Position numbers and translations under genes: made by a program. From assembly GCF_946184425.1 (NCBI RefSeq), contig NZ_CAMHFP010000004.1, positions 1 through 64,000 on the forward strand: 64,000 bases of DNA. Direction: 5' to 3'. A model generated the notes under the pieces. It made no database searches. It was given only the letters and a program-made list of their open reading frames with translations, and was not told the DNA's origin. Below are positions 10,206-19,348 of the stretch, in pieces; the first letter of the stretch is position 1; each line of letters starts with the position of its first letter. Origin of the DNA: an uncultured Methanobrevibacter sp. GTDB taxonomy: Archaea; Methanobacteriota; Methanobacteria; Methanobacteriales; Methanobacteriaceae.

Positions 10206-11456
10206 ATGAGTAAAGTTAAAGATATGTCACTTGCACCTGAGGGTGTTCGTAAGATTGAGTGGGTTCAAAAACACATGCCTGTTTTGGAATCTATTAAAGC
10301 TGAATATGAAGAGACTCAACCTTTCAAAGGTATTACTATTGGTTCATGTTTACATTTGGAACCTAAAACCATCAATTTAGGTTTAACTTTGATGGCTGGT
10401 GGGGCTGAAGTAGCAATGACTGGTTGTAACCCATTATCCACCCATGATGATGCAGTTGCAGGAGCAGCTGATCTTGGATTAAATGTTTACGGTTGGAGAG
10501 AACAGGATGATGAAGAATACTACCAGACAATCAACATGGTATTGGATCACAAACCTGATATAATCATTGATGACGGTGCTGACATGATTATGGTGCTCCA
10601 CAACGAAAGAACTGATGTTTTAAAACACATCAAAGGAGCATGTGAAGAAACCACTACTGGTGTTCACAGATTACAAGCAATGCACGCTGATGGCGCATTA
10701 AAATTCCCTGTAATCGCAGTTAATGACGCATACACCAAATATCTGTTCGACAACAGATACGGTACCGGACAATCAAGTTTCGATGCAATCATGGGAACAA
10801 CCAACATGGTAATCGCAGGAAAAACTGTAGTCGTATGCGGATACGGATGGTGTGGAAGAGGACTTGCACTCAGAGCAGCAGGTCTCGGAGCAGACGTAAT
10901 AGTAACTGAAGTAGATCCAATCAGAGCATTAGAAGCAAGAATGGACGGTTACAGAGTAATGACCATTCGTGAAGCTGTAAAACAGGCAGACTTAATCATC
11001 ACAGTAACTGGTAATGCTGACATTATTTCAGGTGATGACTTCAAATACATGAAAGACGGATGTATGCTTGCAAACTCCGGACACTTCAATGTAGAAATCA
11101 ACAGACCTGACCTTGAAGCAATCTCAACTGAAGTCAAAGAAGTAAGGGAAAGTATTGAAGAGTTCACCACTAAAGACGGAAGAAAAATATACTTGCTTGC
11201 TGATGGCCGTTTAGTAAACTTATCTGCAGCTCGTGGTCAAGGACACCCTGCAGAAATTATGGACATGAGTTTTGCTGTACAGGCATTGTCTGCAAAACAC
11301 ATTCTTGAAAATGACTTGCCTGTAGGAGTAACCAAAGCTCCTGATGAAATCGATTACACTGTAGCAAGCATGAAATTAAACGCTATGGGTATTGAAATCG
11401 ACTCATTAACAGACAAACAAAAAGCTTACATGGCAAACTGGCAGGAAGGAACATAG
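10206..11456 (+). CDS. ahcY: Adenosylhomocysteinase
   Basis: GYGWCGRGLALRAAGLGADVIVTEVDPIRALEA; ANSGHFNVEI; LSAARGQGHPAEIMDMSFAVQALS. Start moved to ATG 10206 (MSKVKDMS). Confidence 0.95.
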   Translation: MSKVKDMSLAPEGVRKIEWVQKHMPVLESIKAEYEETQPFKGITIGSCLHLEPKTINLGLTLMAGGAEVAMTGCNPLSTHDDAVAGAADLGLNVYGWREQDDEEYYQTINMVLDHKPDIIIDDGADMIMVLHNERTDVLKHIKGACEETTTGVHRLQAMHADGALKFPVIAVNDAYTKYLFDNRYGTGQSSFDAIMGTTNMVIAGKTVVVCGYGWCGRGLALRAAGLGADVIVTEVDPIRALEARMDGYRVMTIREAVKQADLIITVTGNADIISGDDFKYMKDGCMLANSGHFNVEINRPDLEAISTEVKEVRESIEEFTTKDGRKIYLLADGRLVNLSAARGQGHPAEIMDMSFAVQALSAKHILENDLPVGVTKAPDEIDYTVASMKLNAMGIEIDSLTDKQKAYMANWQEGT

Positions 11457-11464
11457 ATTTCTTC
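11445..11464 (+). terminator. Hairpin around the ahcY stop codon
   Basis: GAAGGAA-CATAGA-TTTCTTC (one G-U pair), stop TAG in loop, followed by TTTATTTTTTTTTATTTTT. Confidence 0.45.
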
Positions 11465-11483
11465 TTTATTTTTTTTTATTTTT

Positions 11484-12134
11484 ATGTCTTATTTTAGATA
11501 TGTTGATAACGGTGAAGGTCCAACCAAACTGTTCATTGGTGGAATTCATGGAAATGAAGGTGTAACCTCTTTAAGATTTCTTAAAAGAATTCGTGATGAA
11601 GACTTATCGGATGGCCAATTCTACTTTTATAATTTTGACAAAACCCCGTATATATCAACAATTAAGAAGGAGTACTACGAATCTGAATTGGGATTGAAGA
11701 TTCTGGATTTGATAAAGTATTTCGAACCTGATTTTTACACAGAACTTCACTGTTATAATCTTAAGAATTATAACAAACTTACTTCAATGGAAAGGTATGA
11801 ACGCACAGGCATTCCTCCTTTGATTAAATTAGGAAATCATGTACTTGTATCATCTGTATCGCCATTGATAAGAATGACCTATTTTTCACAGGATACGGTC
11901 TGTAAAACTTTGGAGTTTCCCTGCATCGAAAAGTTAAATCCTGAAGTGGAAAAAAAGTATGGTTTCAATAAGGATTTGGCTATCGAATCTTATGAAAATC
12001 TCCTTAGATTAATTTTAAAATCACCTTCCAGAGAATACTTTGAAAAAGAAATGCTGATTCATTATAAAGATCAGGTGGATTTGGCTATTAAATATGCTCA
12101 AAAGGTATTCGGTGAAGATTTTCCACCATACTGA
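11484..12134 (+). CDS. DUF2119-like protein (succinylglutamate desuccinylase/zinc peptidase-like fold)
   Basis: KLFIGGIHGNEGVTSLRFLKRI; FYTELHCYN; methanogen-specific family by recognition. Confidence 0.65.
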   Translation: MSYFRYVDNGEGPTKLFIGGIHGNEGVTSLRFLKRIRDEDLSDGQFYFYNFDKTPYISTIKKEYYESELGLKILDLIKYFEPDFYTELHCYNLKNYNKLTSMERYERTGIPPLIKLGNHVLVSSVSPLIRMTYFSQDTVCKTLEFPCIEKLNPEVEKKYGFNKDLAIESYENLLRLILKSPSREYFEKEMLIHYKDQVDLAIKYAQKVFGEDFPPY

Positions 12135-12154
12135 TTATTTTTTATTTTTTATTA

Positions 12155-12186
12155 ATGTTGCAAATAACAACATATTTAAATGTTGT
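12155..12186. promoter_or_regulatory. Three alternating ATGTTG half-sites around the TATA-like element of the flavodoxin/DUF4405 operon
   Basis: ATGTTG(12155-12160)-N7-CAACAT(12168-12173)-N6-ATGTTG(12180-12185); the last spacer contains ATTTAA. Confidence 0.45.
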
Positions 12187-12220
12187 GGGCCATATTTACT
12201 ATTAATTATGGGTTTTTACT

Positions 12221-12865
12221 ATGAAATCAAAATTAATTATTTTAGTAATGATGGTGCTAATTGTGCTGAGTTTCGCAGTTGCTGAGGTTAGTGCCCTGAG
12301 CAGTGAGGAATCTGCAGCAAATGATATTTTAAATAAAAACAGTACTGACAGTAAGGTGCTGGTAGTGTATTTTTCAAGAACCGGTGATAATTACAATGTG
12401 GGAAATGTTGAAGTCGGAAACACTGCAATGGTGGCTTCTTATATAAAAGAATATTTGAAGGCCGATTCTTTTGAAATAGTTCCTGTGGAGAAATATCCTG
12501 ATAGTTATGATGAATGTACTAAAAAGGCTTCTCAAGAGCAAAAAGACAATGCAAGACCTCAAATACAAGGTAAGATTGCTAATTTCGATAAATATGATAC
12601 TATTTTTGTAGGTTATCCTATATGGTGGGGAGATTTGCCTATGATTGTATATACCTTCTTGGAGGATTATAAATTCGATGGTAAAAATGTTATTCCGTTC
12701 AATACTCATGAAGGCTCTGGTGATGCGGGAACTTATACCAAAATTCAATCCAAATTGCCATCTGCAAAAGTAAATACAAATGGTCTTGCTTTAGATGGAA
12801 AAACTGCAAGAAGCGCTGACGGCAAACAGCAGACTATTCAATGGTTAAAGGGATTAGGTTATTAA
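12221..12865 (+). CDS. Secreted or membrane-tethered flavodoxin-family protein
   Basis: N-terminal hydrophobic signal (MKSKLIILVMMVLIVLSFAVAEVSA) then flavodoxin fold: VLVVYFSRTGDNYNVG...EVGNTAMVASYI; FVGYPIWWGDLPMIVYTFLE; FNTHEGSG. Confidence 0.85.
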   Translation: MKSKLIILVMMVLIVLSFAVAEVSALSSEESAANDILNKNSTDSKVLVVYFSRTGDNYNVGNVEVGNTAMVASYIKEYLKADSFEIVPVEKYPDSYDECTKKASQEQKDNARPQIQGKIANFDKYDTIFVGYPIWWGDLPMIVYTFLEDYKFDGKNVIPFNTHEGSGDAGTYTKIQSKLPSAKVNTNGLALDGKTARSADGKQQTIQWLKGLGY

Positions 12866-13471
12866 ATGAAAAAGATGATTGTGGATATTCTGTTATTCAT
12901 TTTAATGTTGATGGAATTTTCAAAGGTATACCTGCCACCTGAGGTGCATGAGATAATTTGCATTTGTCTGATTGTTTTAGTTATTATTCATCTGATTTTA
13001 AATAGGAGATATATTAAAGCAATACCTAAAGGCAAATATAATCTAAAAAGAGCTATAATGCTTGTTATTAATGTGGCATTTATGGTTGTATTTGCCTTAA
13101 CTTGTATTTTTGGTCTTTTATCAGGCCAATACGTATTAACATTCATGAATATTGGAAATCTAACCACAGTCTATCTTCATAAAATACTAGCATATCTTAG
13201 TTTGCTGCTTTTGGGTTTGCATCTGGGAATAAATTTGAATGTTTTGTTTGAAAGAATTGAGAAAAGCAATATTGTCTATACCGTTTATTTGATAATTGTT
13301 GCATTTGGAATTTATTCCATTATTCAACTGGATTTTTTAAACCATCTTCTTGGAAATTCAGGATTCAGCTTGGTTACAGGAAATTTTGTGATTAATTCAA
13401 TTGAATATCTGTCCATAATATTGATGGTTACAATATTGACAAATATTATTTTCAAAAAAGTAATTAGATAG
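12866..13471 (+). CDS. DUF4405-like integral membrane protein, putative bis-heme four-helix type
   Basis: Hydrophobic helices; H-x13-H twice (HEIICICLIVLVIIH and HKILAYLSLLLLGLH); starts immediately after the flavodoxin stop codon. Confidence 0.7.
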   Translation: MKKMIVDILLFILMLMEFSKVYLPPEVHEIICICLIVLVIIHLILNRRYIKAIPKGKYNLKRAIMLVINVAFMVVFALTCIFGLLSGQYVLTFMNIGNLTTVYLHKILAYLSLLLLGLHLGINLNVLFERIEKSNIVYTVYLIIVAFGIYSIIQLDFLNHLLGNSGFSLVTGNFVINSIEYLSIILMVTILTNIIFKKVIR

Positions 13472-13513
13472 TCAATGATTCCTATCTAAGGGTGGTGAGG
13501 AATCATCAACCCC
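13464..13513. repeat. Overlapping inverted repeats at the 3' end of the flavodoxin operon
   Basis: TTAGATAG(13464-13471)/CTATCTAA(13482-13489); ATGATTCCT(13475-13483)/AGGAATCAT(13498-13506); GGGTGGTGA-GGAA-TCATCAACCC(13490-13512). Confidence 0.55.
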
Positions 13514-13516
13514 GAT

Positions 13517-13627
13517 TCAGAAAATGGTATTAATGGCGTTCACCATTCGTTCAACAGCTGCCATTAATGTGTTTTTATCTACAACATGTTTGTGGTGGTA
13601 ATTGTAGATTATATCTGAATCAATTAT
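13517..13627 (-). pseudogene. Possible C-terminal gene remnant
   Basis: Minus strand reads NIIDSDIIYNYHHKHVVDKNTLMAAVERMVNAINTIF-stop, a protein-like composition in an otherwise non-coding convergent intergenic region. Confidence 0.3.
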
Positions 13628-13695
13628 ATTATTTATTTTTTTTACTATTTAAGATTATTTAAATACATAATCAATGTGTAAATTATTTATAATCT

Positions 13696-14679
13696 TTAAA
13701 ACCAGGCATCCAGACTGCCTTGGGCTGAATTTAAATTTTTGAGTTTGTCTGATGCTTTTATCACACGGTCTTCGGAAAATCCGTGTTCATAACATAAAAA
13801 CTCTATGATTTTATCCTGTTTCGGTTTTTCCCATTTGATTTTATAATCGGTGTTGACGTTATGGTTTAGGAAAATTTCACGAACTTCATTTAAATCATGG
13901 GTTGATTCTTCTTGAAGTTCCGCCAACTTTTCTTTTAATTGGCCTTTTTTAGCTAATTTCAAAGCGGTTTTAGCACCCACTCCTTTTAAACCATCACAAA
14001 AATCGGTTCCAATCAGTATTCCCATATCCACCAATTCTTCACGGGTAATATCCAGCTGTCTCAATACCTTGTCTAGCTCATAAAATTCAAGATTTCCTAA
14101 ATTGGAACTGACTGCCAAGTTTCTGACAACTCGTTTTGCTCCAAACAAAAGGCAATCGTAATCTTGTGATGCAACAGCATATGCATCACCATTTGCAACA
14201 AGGTATGCCGCTTGTGCTTCTCCTTCGCCTTTAGCTTCAACATAAGGAATTCCCATTAATGTCAATAGCTTTTTTGAAGAGTCTATTATTTCTGGAGATA
14301 GTTTACTTGATCTCATTGCAAATTTACGAGCTTTTTCTGTATCTCCTTGGGCTAATGCTTCTTTATAAATTTTTTCGGATTCTTCTCTGATTTCTCTTCT
14401 TTTTGCCTGGGTTTCACTTTTCAGTTCAGGTGCTTTTCCATCAAAAACATAGATTGGCTTTATGTCTTTTTCAATCATTGAAGAGTTTCTGTATAATATT
14501 CCGCTTAAGTGTGATGTTACATTTCCATTTTCATCAGTTAATGGTCTTCCGTCTCTTTGTCTGATTGTTGATAAGAATTGGTAAAGAGTGTTAAACGCAT
14601 CTATTGAAACACTTCTTCCTTCTAAATCTTTAAAATTAATATTTTTTGGTTCTACAATATCTTTTAATTTAACACCCAT
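13696..14679 (-). CDS. fen: Flap endonuclease 1
   Basis: MGVKLKDIVEP...GRSVSIDAFNTLYQFLS; YVEAKGEGEAQAAYL; GILIGTDFCDGLKGVGAKTALKL; C-terminal PIP-like QGSLDAWF. Start moved to ATG 14679. Confidence 0.96.
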   Translation of the reverse strand: MGVKLKDIVEPKNINFKDLEGRSVSIDAFNTLYQFLSTIRQRDGRPLTDENGNVTSHLSGILYRNSSMIEKDIKPIYVFDGKAPELKSETQAKRREIREESEKIYKEALAQGDTEKARKFAMRSSKLSPEIIDSSKKLLTLMGIPYVEAKGEGEAQAAYLVANGDAYAVASQDYDCLLFGAKRVVRNLAVSSNLGNLEFYELDKVLRQLDITREELVDMGILIGTDFCDGLKGVGAKTALKLAKKGQLKEKLAELQEESTHDLNEVREIFLNHNVNTDYKIKWEKPKQDKIIEFLCYEHGFSEDRVIKASDKLKNLNSAQGSLDAWF

Positions 14680-14688
14680 TATTATCAC

Positions 14689-15249
14689 CTATTCTCTAAA
14701 ATAACTTAAAGGATATGCTTCCTTGGTATGGATGAATATTTTTCCATCATGTATCATCACATATTCTCGTGTTAACAGGTCTTCGTCAGTTTTAAATAGT
14801 TCTTCAAATAGTGGTGTTGATTTTTCAATTGAAATTTTAGTAATCTTTCGAAAAGTTTCAAAATTGAATTTATAAGCTATTTTGCCTGTTGTTAGTTGTT
14901 TTCTATGTATTTCATCAAAAATTTCGGGAGGACATCTAGATTTTGGAATAAGTGATGAAGCATAAACTAATGGCTTGCCATGCTTGTGTACAATCACTTC
15001 TCTGTGAAATACCTCATCGTGTTTATTAACATCAATCAAATCCGCCATGTCCTTATCTGCATTTTTAAATTGCTGATTCAATATGAATAAATTGACATCG
15101 CCATATAATACATCCAGGACGGTTGTGATGGGACCATGAATGGACAGTAGTATCTGCTGTATTTTTGAAATTTCAATATTGTAATCTCTTTCAAGGTCTT
15201 CTATTGTTTTTTTAAGCTTATTTTCTATGCGATATCCTTGGACAATCAT
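14689..15249 (-). CDS. DUF98/chorismate lyase-like protein (paralogue A)
   Basis: LSIHGPITTVLDVLYGDV...FHREVIVHKHGKPLVYASSLIP; paralogous to the neighbour. Confidence 0.7.
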   Translation of the reverse strand: MIVQGYRIENKLKKTIEDLERDYNIEISKIQQILLSIHGPITTVLDVLYGDVNLFILNQQFKNADKDMADLIDVNKHDEVFHREVIVHKHGKPLVYASSLIPKSRCPPEIFDEIHRKQLTTGKIAYKFNFETFRKITKISIEKSTPLFEELFKTDEDLLTREYVMIHDGKIFIHTKEAYPLSYFRE

Positions 15250-15259
15250 GATATCTCTC

Positions 15260-15832
15260 CTAAACTTCTGTAAAATGTGTAATTGGGAATATTTCCTTAA
15301 TCCACATTAAAATTTTGTCATTGTTAATTATAACATAATCTCTAGCCAGCATATCCTCATCGGTTCCGAATATGTCCTTAAGTTTATCACTTGGCTTTTC
15401 GATGTAGATGTTGTTAATTTCCCTTCGAGATTCAATATCATAATTCTTCAAGATTCTTCCAATTGGTATATCTGCTCGTATCAAATCTGAACAGATATCC
15501 CTGCTGCATCTGGATAATGGAATATGTGAGATAGCATATATCAGAGGATTTCCATCTTTGTGCATCATGACTTCCCTGAAGTTAATTTCCTCACCGATTG
15601 CAACATTAACCAATTTCGCATGCTCTTCATCTGCATTTTCAAAATGCTGATCAATGGTTGTTAATGTAATTTTCCCATATAAAACATCTAAAATTGCAGT
15701 AATTGATCCGTCTGTTGTTAATAGGATTTTTTGCGTATTGGAGAATTTCTTGTTGTATTTTTGTTCTACTTCGTTTATCTTATCAATTAGTGCTTTGTTA
15801 GCTTCATTTTTTGTTTGTGTCATTTGAATCAA
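15260..15832 (-). CDS. DUF98/chorismate lyase-like protein (paralogue B)
   Basis: LTTDGSITAILDVLYGKI...NFREVMMHKDGNPLIYAISHIP; tandem copy of paralogue A. Confidence 0.7.
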   Translation of the reverse strand: MIQMTQTKNEANKALIDKINEVEQKYNKKFSNTQKILLTTDGSITAILDVLYGKITLTTIDQHFENADEEHAKLVNVAIGEEINFREVMMHKDGNPLIYAISHIPLSRCSRDICSDLIRADIPIGRILKNYDIESRREINNIYIEKPSDKLKDIFGTDEDMLARDYVIINNDKILMWIKEIFPITHFTEV

Positions 15833-17086
15833 CTATAAATCTTTTGGATTTGTAATAACTCCTGTGATTGCTGAGGCAGCAACTACCTTGGAGTTAGATA
15901 AGTATACTGAAGAAGCCGGATCACCCATTCTTCCTTTGAAATTTCTGTTTGTTGTTGATATGCAGACTTCACCTTCAGATAATACTCCCATATGTCCACC
16001 TAAACAAGGTCCGCATCCGGGATTGCATATGATGGCTCCCGCATCGATGAATGTGTCAATGTATCCTTCATGCATTGCCTTTTTGTAGATTTCGCGTGAA
16101 GCTGGAAGTATCAATAATCTGACATCATTGTTGATTTTTCTGTTTTCAAGTATTTCTGCTGCATCTTTCAGGTCGGATAATCTTCCGTTTGTACAGGAAC
16201 CTACCAGACATTGGTCTATATGTGTTCCTTCAACTTTTGATATGTCCTTAACATTGTCAACATCATTTGGACAGGCAATTTGAGGTTCCATATCTGTAAT
16301 GTCAAAGTGCATTTCTTTTTCATAGCATGCATCCTTGTCTGATTTAATAATATTCAATTCGGATTCTTTTTTACCTGTTCTTGTACATATATAATCAATA
16401 ACTTCTTTATTAGGTTCCATTATTCCGTTTTTAGCACCCATTTCAATAGCCATGTTGCACATGGTTGCTCTTCCTTCAACACCCATTTTTTCAATGCTTT
16501 CGCCACAGAATTCCGCAGTCTTGTAGGTGGCGCCGGCTATTCCTACCTCGCCGATTATATTAAGGATGATGTCTTTTGGAGCAATATAAGGGTTGAGATC
16601 TCCTTCAACTTCCATTTTTATTGCTTCAGGAACCATAAACCAGGTTTTTCCTGTAGCCCAAACCATTGCCAGGTCAGTCGCACCCATACCTGTGGAAAAT
16701 GCGCCGAATGCACCATAAGTGCAGGTATGTGAATCAGCACCTACAATTACTTTTCCTGGTTCGACAAGTCCCATTTCGGGAACTACCTGATGACAAATCC
16801 CTTCACCGTGGATAAAATTTTTAGTAATGTTTTGGGTCTTGATAAAGTCACGGCAAACCTTTTGAAATTCTGCTGAACCGATTGTGTTGGCAGGAATATT
16901 GTGGTCAAAGATGATTGCTATCTTATCGCTGTCCCATACCCTGTCAGCCACTTTTTCAAATGTTTTGATTGCAGGTGGTGAGGTTCCGTCATGGGACATT
17001 GCCAAATCCACAGGTATTTCAATTATTTCGCCAGGGCTAACTTCATGGCCCGCTTTGGCGGATAATATCTTTTCAGTAATATTCAT
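15833..17086 (-). CDS. aksD: Homoaconitase large subunit (AksD) / LeuC family
   Basis: GADSHTCTYGAFGAFSTGMGATDLA; VGSCTNGRLSDL; CNPGCGPCLGGHMGVLSEGE; adjacent to aksA. AksD versus LeuC rests on context. Confidence 0.8.
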   Translation of the reverse strand: MNITEKILSAKAGHEVSPGEIIEIPVDLAMSHDGTSPPAIKTFEKVADRVWDSDKIAIIFDHNIPANTIGSAEFQKVCRDFIKTQNITKNFIHGEGICHQVVPEMGLVEPGKVIVGADSHTCTYGAFGAFSTGMGATDLAMVWATGKTWFMVPEAIKMEVEGDLNPYIAPKDIILNIIGEVGIAGATYKTAEFCGESIEKMGVEGRATMCNMAIEMGAKNGIMEPNKEVIDYICTRTGKKESELNIIKSDKDACYEKEMHFDITDMEPQIACPNDVDNVKDISKVEGTHIDQCLVGSCTNGRLSDLKDAAEILENRKINNDVRLLILPASREIYKKAMHEGYIDTFIDAGAIICNPGCGPCLGGHMGVLSEGEVCISTTNRNFKGRMGDPASSVYLSNSKVVAASAITGVITNPKDL

Positions 17087-17095
17087 AATATGACC

Positions 17096-18259
17096 TTATT
17101 TTTTTGTATTTTTAACAATTTCTCTAAAGACTTTGTCGTTAATGTATTTGCCTTCTTCTCTTTGTTTTTTAACTTGCCTTACAATTTCAATAAGCTCATC
17201 ATCACTAACATCCAATTCACATTCGTTTAATTTTGCTCTAACTGCTCTGCAACCTGAATGTTTTCCTAAAACAAGTTGTCTTTTTTGACCGACCAATTCC
17301 GGAACATAAGGTTCGTAACATAACGGTTCTTCGATAACTGCATCAACATGAATTCCTGATTCGTGTCTGAACACATTATTTCCGACAACAGGTTTGTTAT
17401 AAGGTATTGGAAGTCCGCTGGCTTGGGATACGATGTTTGATAGTTCTGTAATGTATTTTGTTTTAAATCCTAAATCTTTTCCGTAAAGGATTTTCAAAGC
17501 CATAATCAATTCTTCAAGTGAAGCGTTACCTGCTCTTTCACCAATACCATTGACAGTTGTGGATATTCCTTTTGCACCTGCAAGCACACCTGTAATTGAG
17601 TTGATTACCGCAAGACCGAAGTCATTGTGGCAGTGAAGTGCAATGTTGACATCAAGGTCTTTGACAAGTTCGCGAACCAAATATTCGATACCTTGAGGAG
17701 TGATTGCACCGGTAGTGTCTGCAATGTGAACTCTGTCAGCGCCACATTCCTGAGCTTTTGAATAAATTCTTTTTAAAAATTCAATGTCTGTTCTTGTAGC
17801 ATCTTCTGCTGAAAATGCGACATATAATCCATGATCTTTAGCATAGTCGACTGCGGTTTCACATAAATTAATTGCGTCTTGGCGTGTAATGTGCATCTTG
17901 TGGTCTAAATGGATATCTGATGTACCGACAAATGTGATGATTCCATCAACATCGCAGTCAATTGCAGCATCGATATCTTCAGGTTTTGTTCTTGTTAGTG
18001 CGAGAATATCTGCATCTAATCCTTCATTTGCAATTGTTTTTACAGATTCTCTTTCTCTTTGTGAAACTATTGGAAAACCAGCTTCAATTTGATGTATTTT
18101 AAACTGGTCAAGCTTACGAGCTATTTCTAATTTATCTTCAAGGCTAAAGCAAACTCCAGGAGTTTGTTCACCGTCTCTTAAAGTTGTATCATAAATAATA
18201 AAATCTTCCGGGAAAGCTATTTCGCTTTCTTTATTATAGTGACTTATAAAATATTGCAA
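17096..18259 (-). CDS. aksA: Homocitrate synthase family protein (AksA)
   Basis: YDTTLRDGEQTPGVCFSLEDKLEIARKLDQFKIHQIEAGFP; ALHCHNDFGLAVINSI; NGIGERAGNASLEE. Confidence 0.85.
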   Translation of the reverse strand: MQYFISHYNKESEIAFPEDFIIYDTTLRDGEQTPGVCFSLEDKLEIARKLDQFKIHQIEAGFPIVSQRERESVKTIANEGLDADILALTRTKPEDIDAAIDCDVDGIITFVGTSDIHLDHKMHITRQDAINLCETAVDYAKDHGLYVAFSAEDATRTDIEFLKRIYSKAQECGADRVHIADTTGAITPQGIEYLVRELVKDLDVNIALHCHNDFGLAVINSITGVLAGAKGISTTVNGIGERAGNASLEELIMALKILYGKDLGFKTKYITELSNIVSQASGLPIPYNKPVVGNNVFRHESGIHVDAVIEEPLCYEPYVPELVGQKRQLVLGKHSGCRAVRAKLNECELDVSDDELIEIVRQVKKQREEGKYINDKVFREIVKNTKK

Positions 18260-18308
18260 AAATAATCCCTTCTATAATCAATTTAATATTATAATATAAT
18301 AGGTGTTC

Positions 18309-18842
18309 CTATTTATATAAGTTTTCTAATAACTCTAGATATGATGTTCTTTCAAAACCGTCTGTGATGCCTAATTTTTCAAATAATTGAAATATACTTT
18401 TTTGAGCATCGTTATAGTTATTTCCATCTTTAAGAGCTATTTCTATTTCCATATATGGATTTAAACCTTCAACGTCATCAAGTGAAATTTCAAAGTTTTC
18501 ATAAGTATAATACTGACGGTTTTTCCTGACTGTTCTGACTTCTTTGAAGCCAATCTCTTCAAAGATGTCCTTTGCCTTTTCAGCACTTTCAATACTCATT
18601 TCGACTTCTTTTCTTGTTTTTGCCTGTGAATTGAGTTTTGGTCCCTTATATGTTATGAAGATATCATTATTTGTGGTTCTGATTCTCAAAGCTTCGTCAC
18701 TTTGGGCAAAATCAACAATTGGACTTGCAAAATAAATGTCTTCCTGAAATTCCTTTTTACTTTTTACCGCACCAATTTTTGCGAGCTTTTCTTCCATTTC
18801 TTCAAAGCTATTAATTTTCGCTTTCACTTCAACTTCAATCAT
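18309..18842 (-). CDS. CYTH-domain / class IV adenylate cyclase-like protein (CyaB family)
   Basis: MIEVEVKAKINSFEEMEEKLAKIGA; IFITYKGPKLNSQAKTRKEVE; SLDDVEGLNPYMEIEI. Start moved to the second Met. Confidence 0.85.
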   Translation of the reverse strand: MIEVEVKAKINSFEEMEEKLAKIGAVKSKKEFQEDIYFASPIVDFAQSDEALRIRTTNNDIFITYKGPKLNSQAKTRKEVEMSIESAEKAKDIFEEIGFKEVRTVRKNRQYYTYENFEISLDDVEGLNPYMEIEIALKDGNNYNDAQKSIFQLFEKLGITDGFERTSYLELLENLYK

Positions 18843-19348
18843 ATTTATCAACTGATTAAATTTTTGTTTTTAGTTTAGTTATAAATTTCTAAATAATGAA
18901 AATTCCATAATTAATTTTATGAGGGTATTTTCACTATTTTTAGATGAAATGTTATTGAGATTTAATTTGTGTTTTGATGTGTTAATTTATTATTGATTGG
19001 GTTGGTGCTTTATATTTATTTTATAAATAAACGGAGTTTTGTTAGAATAACAAAAATTTTATTTGAAAAAATTAATTGTATTATTTGTTTTTATAAGTGT
19101 GGTGTTGAAATGTAGTAACATTTATTAATAAGTATTTTTAAATTACTGTTTTGGTTTTTTATATAATATATTGGGTTTTTTCAAAATTTAAAAATTTTAA
19201 TTTTTTTAATAAATTTTTATATATTATTTAAATAAACATACCTTTATATACTATTTAAATTAAATATTTTATTAGTAAAAATTTAACTTAATTTTTTGTT
19301 TTCTTAAATTTTACTTACTTGTTTTAATAATAAATTGGAGGTTTTAAA

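Noticed and set aside
18862-19340. Structured ncRNA upstream of tbp
   Set aside because: Apart from one short inverted repeat the region is low-complexity AT without GC-rich stems; not enough to call an RNA gene.
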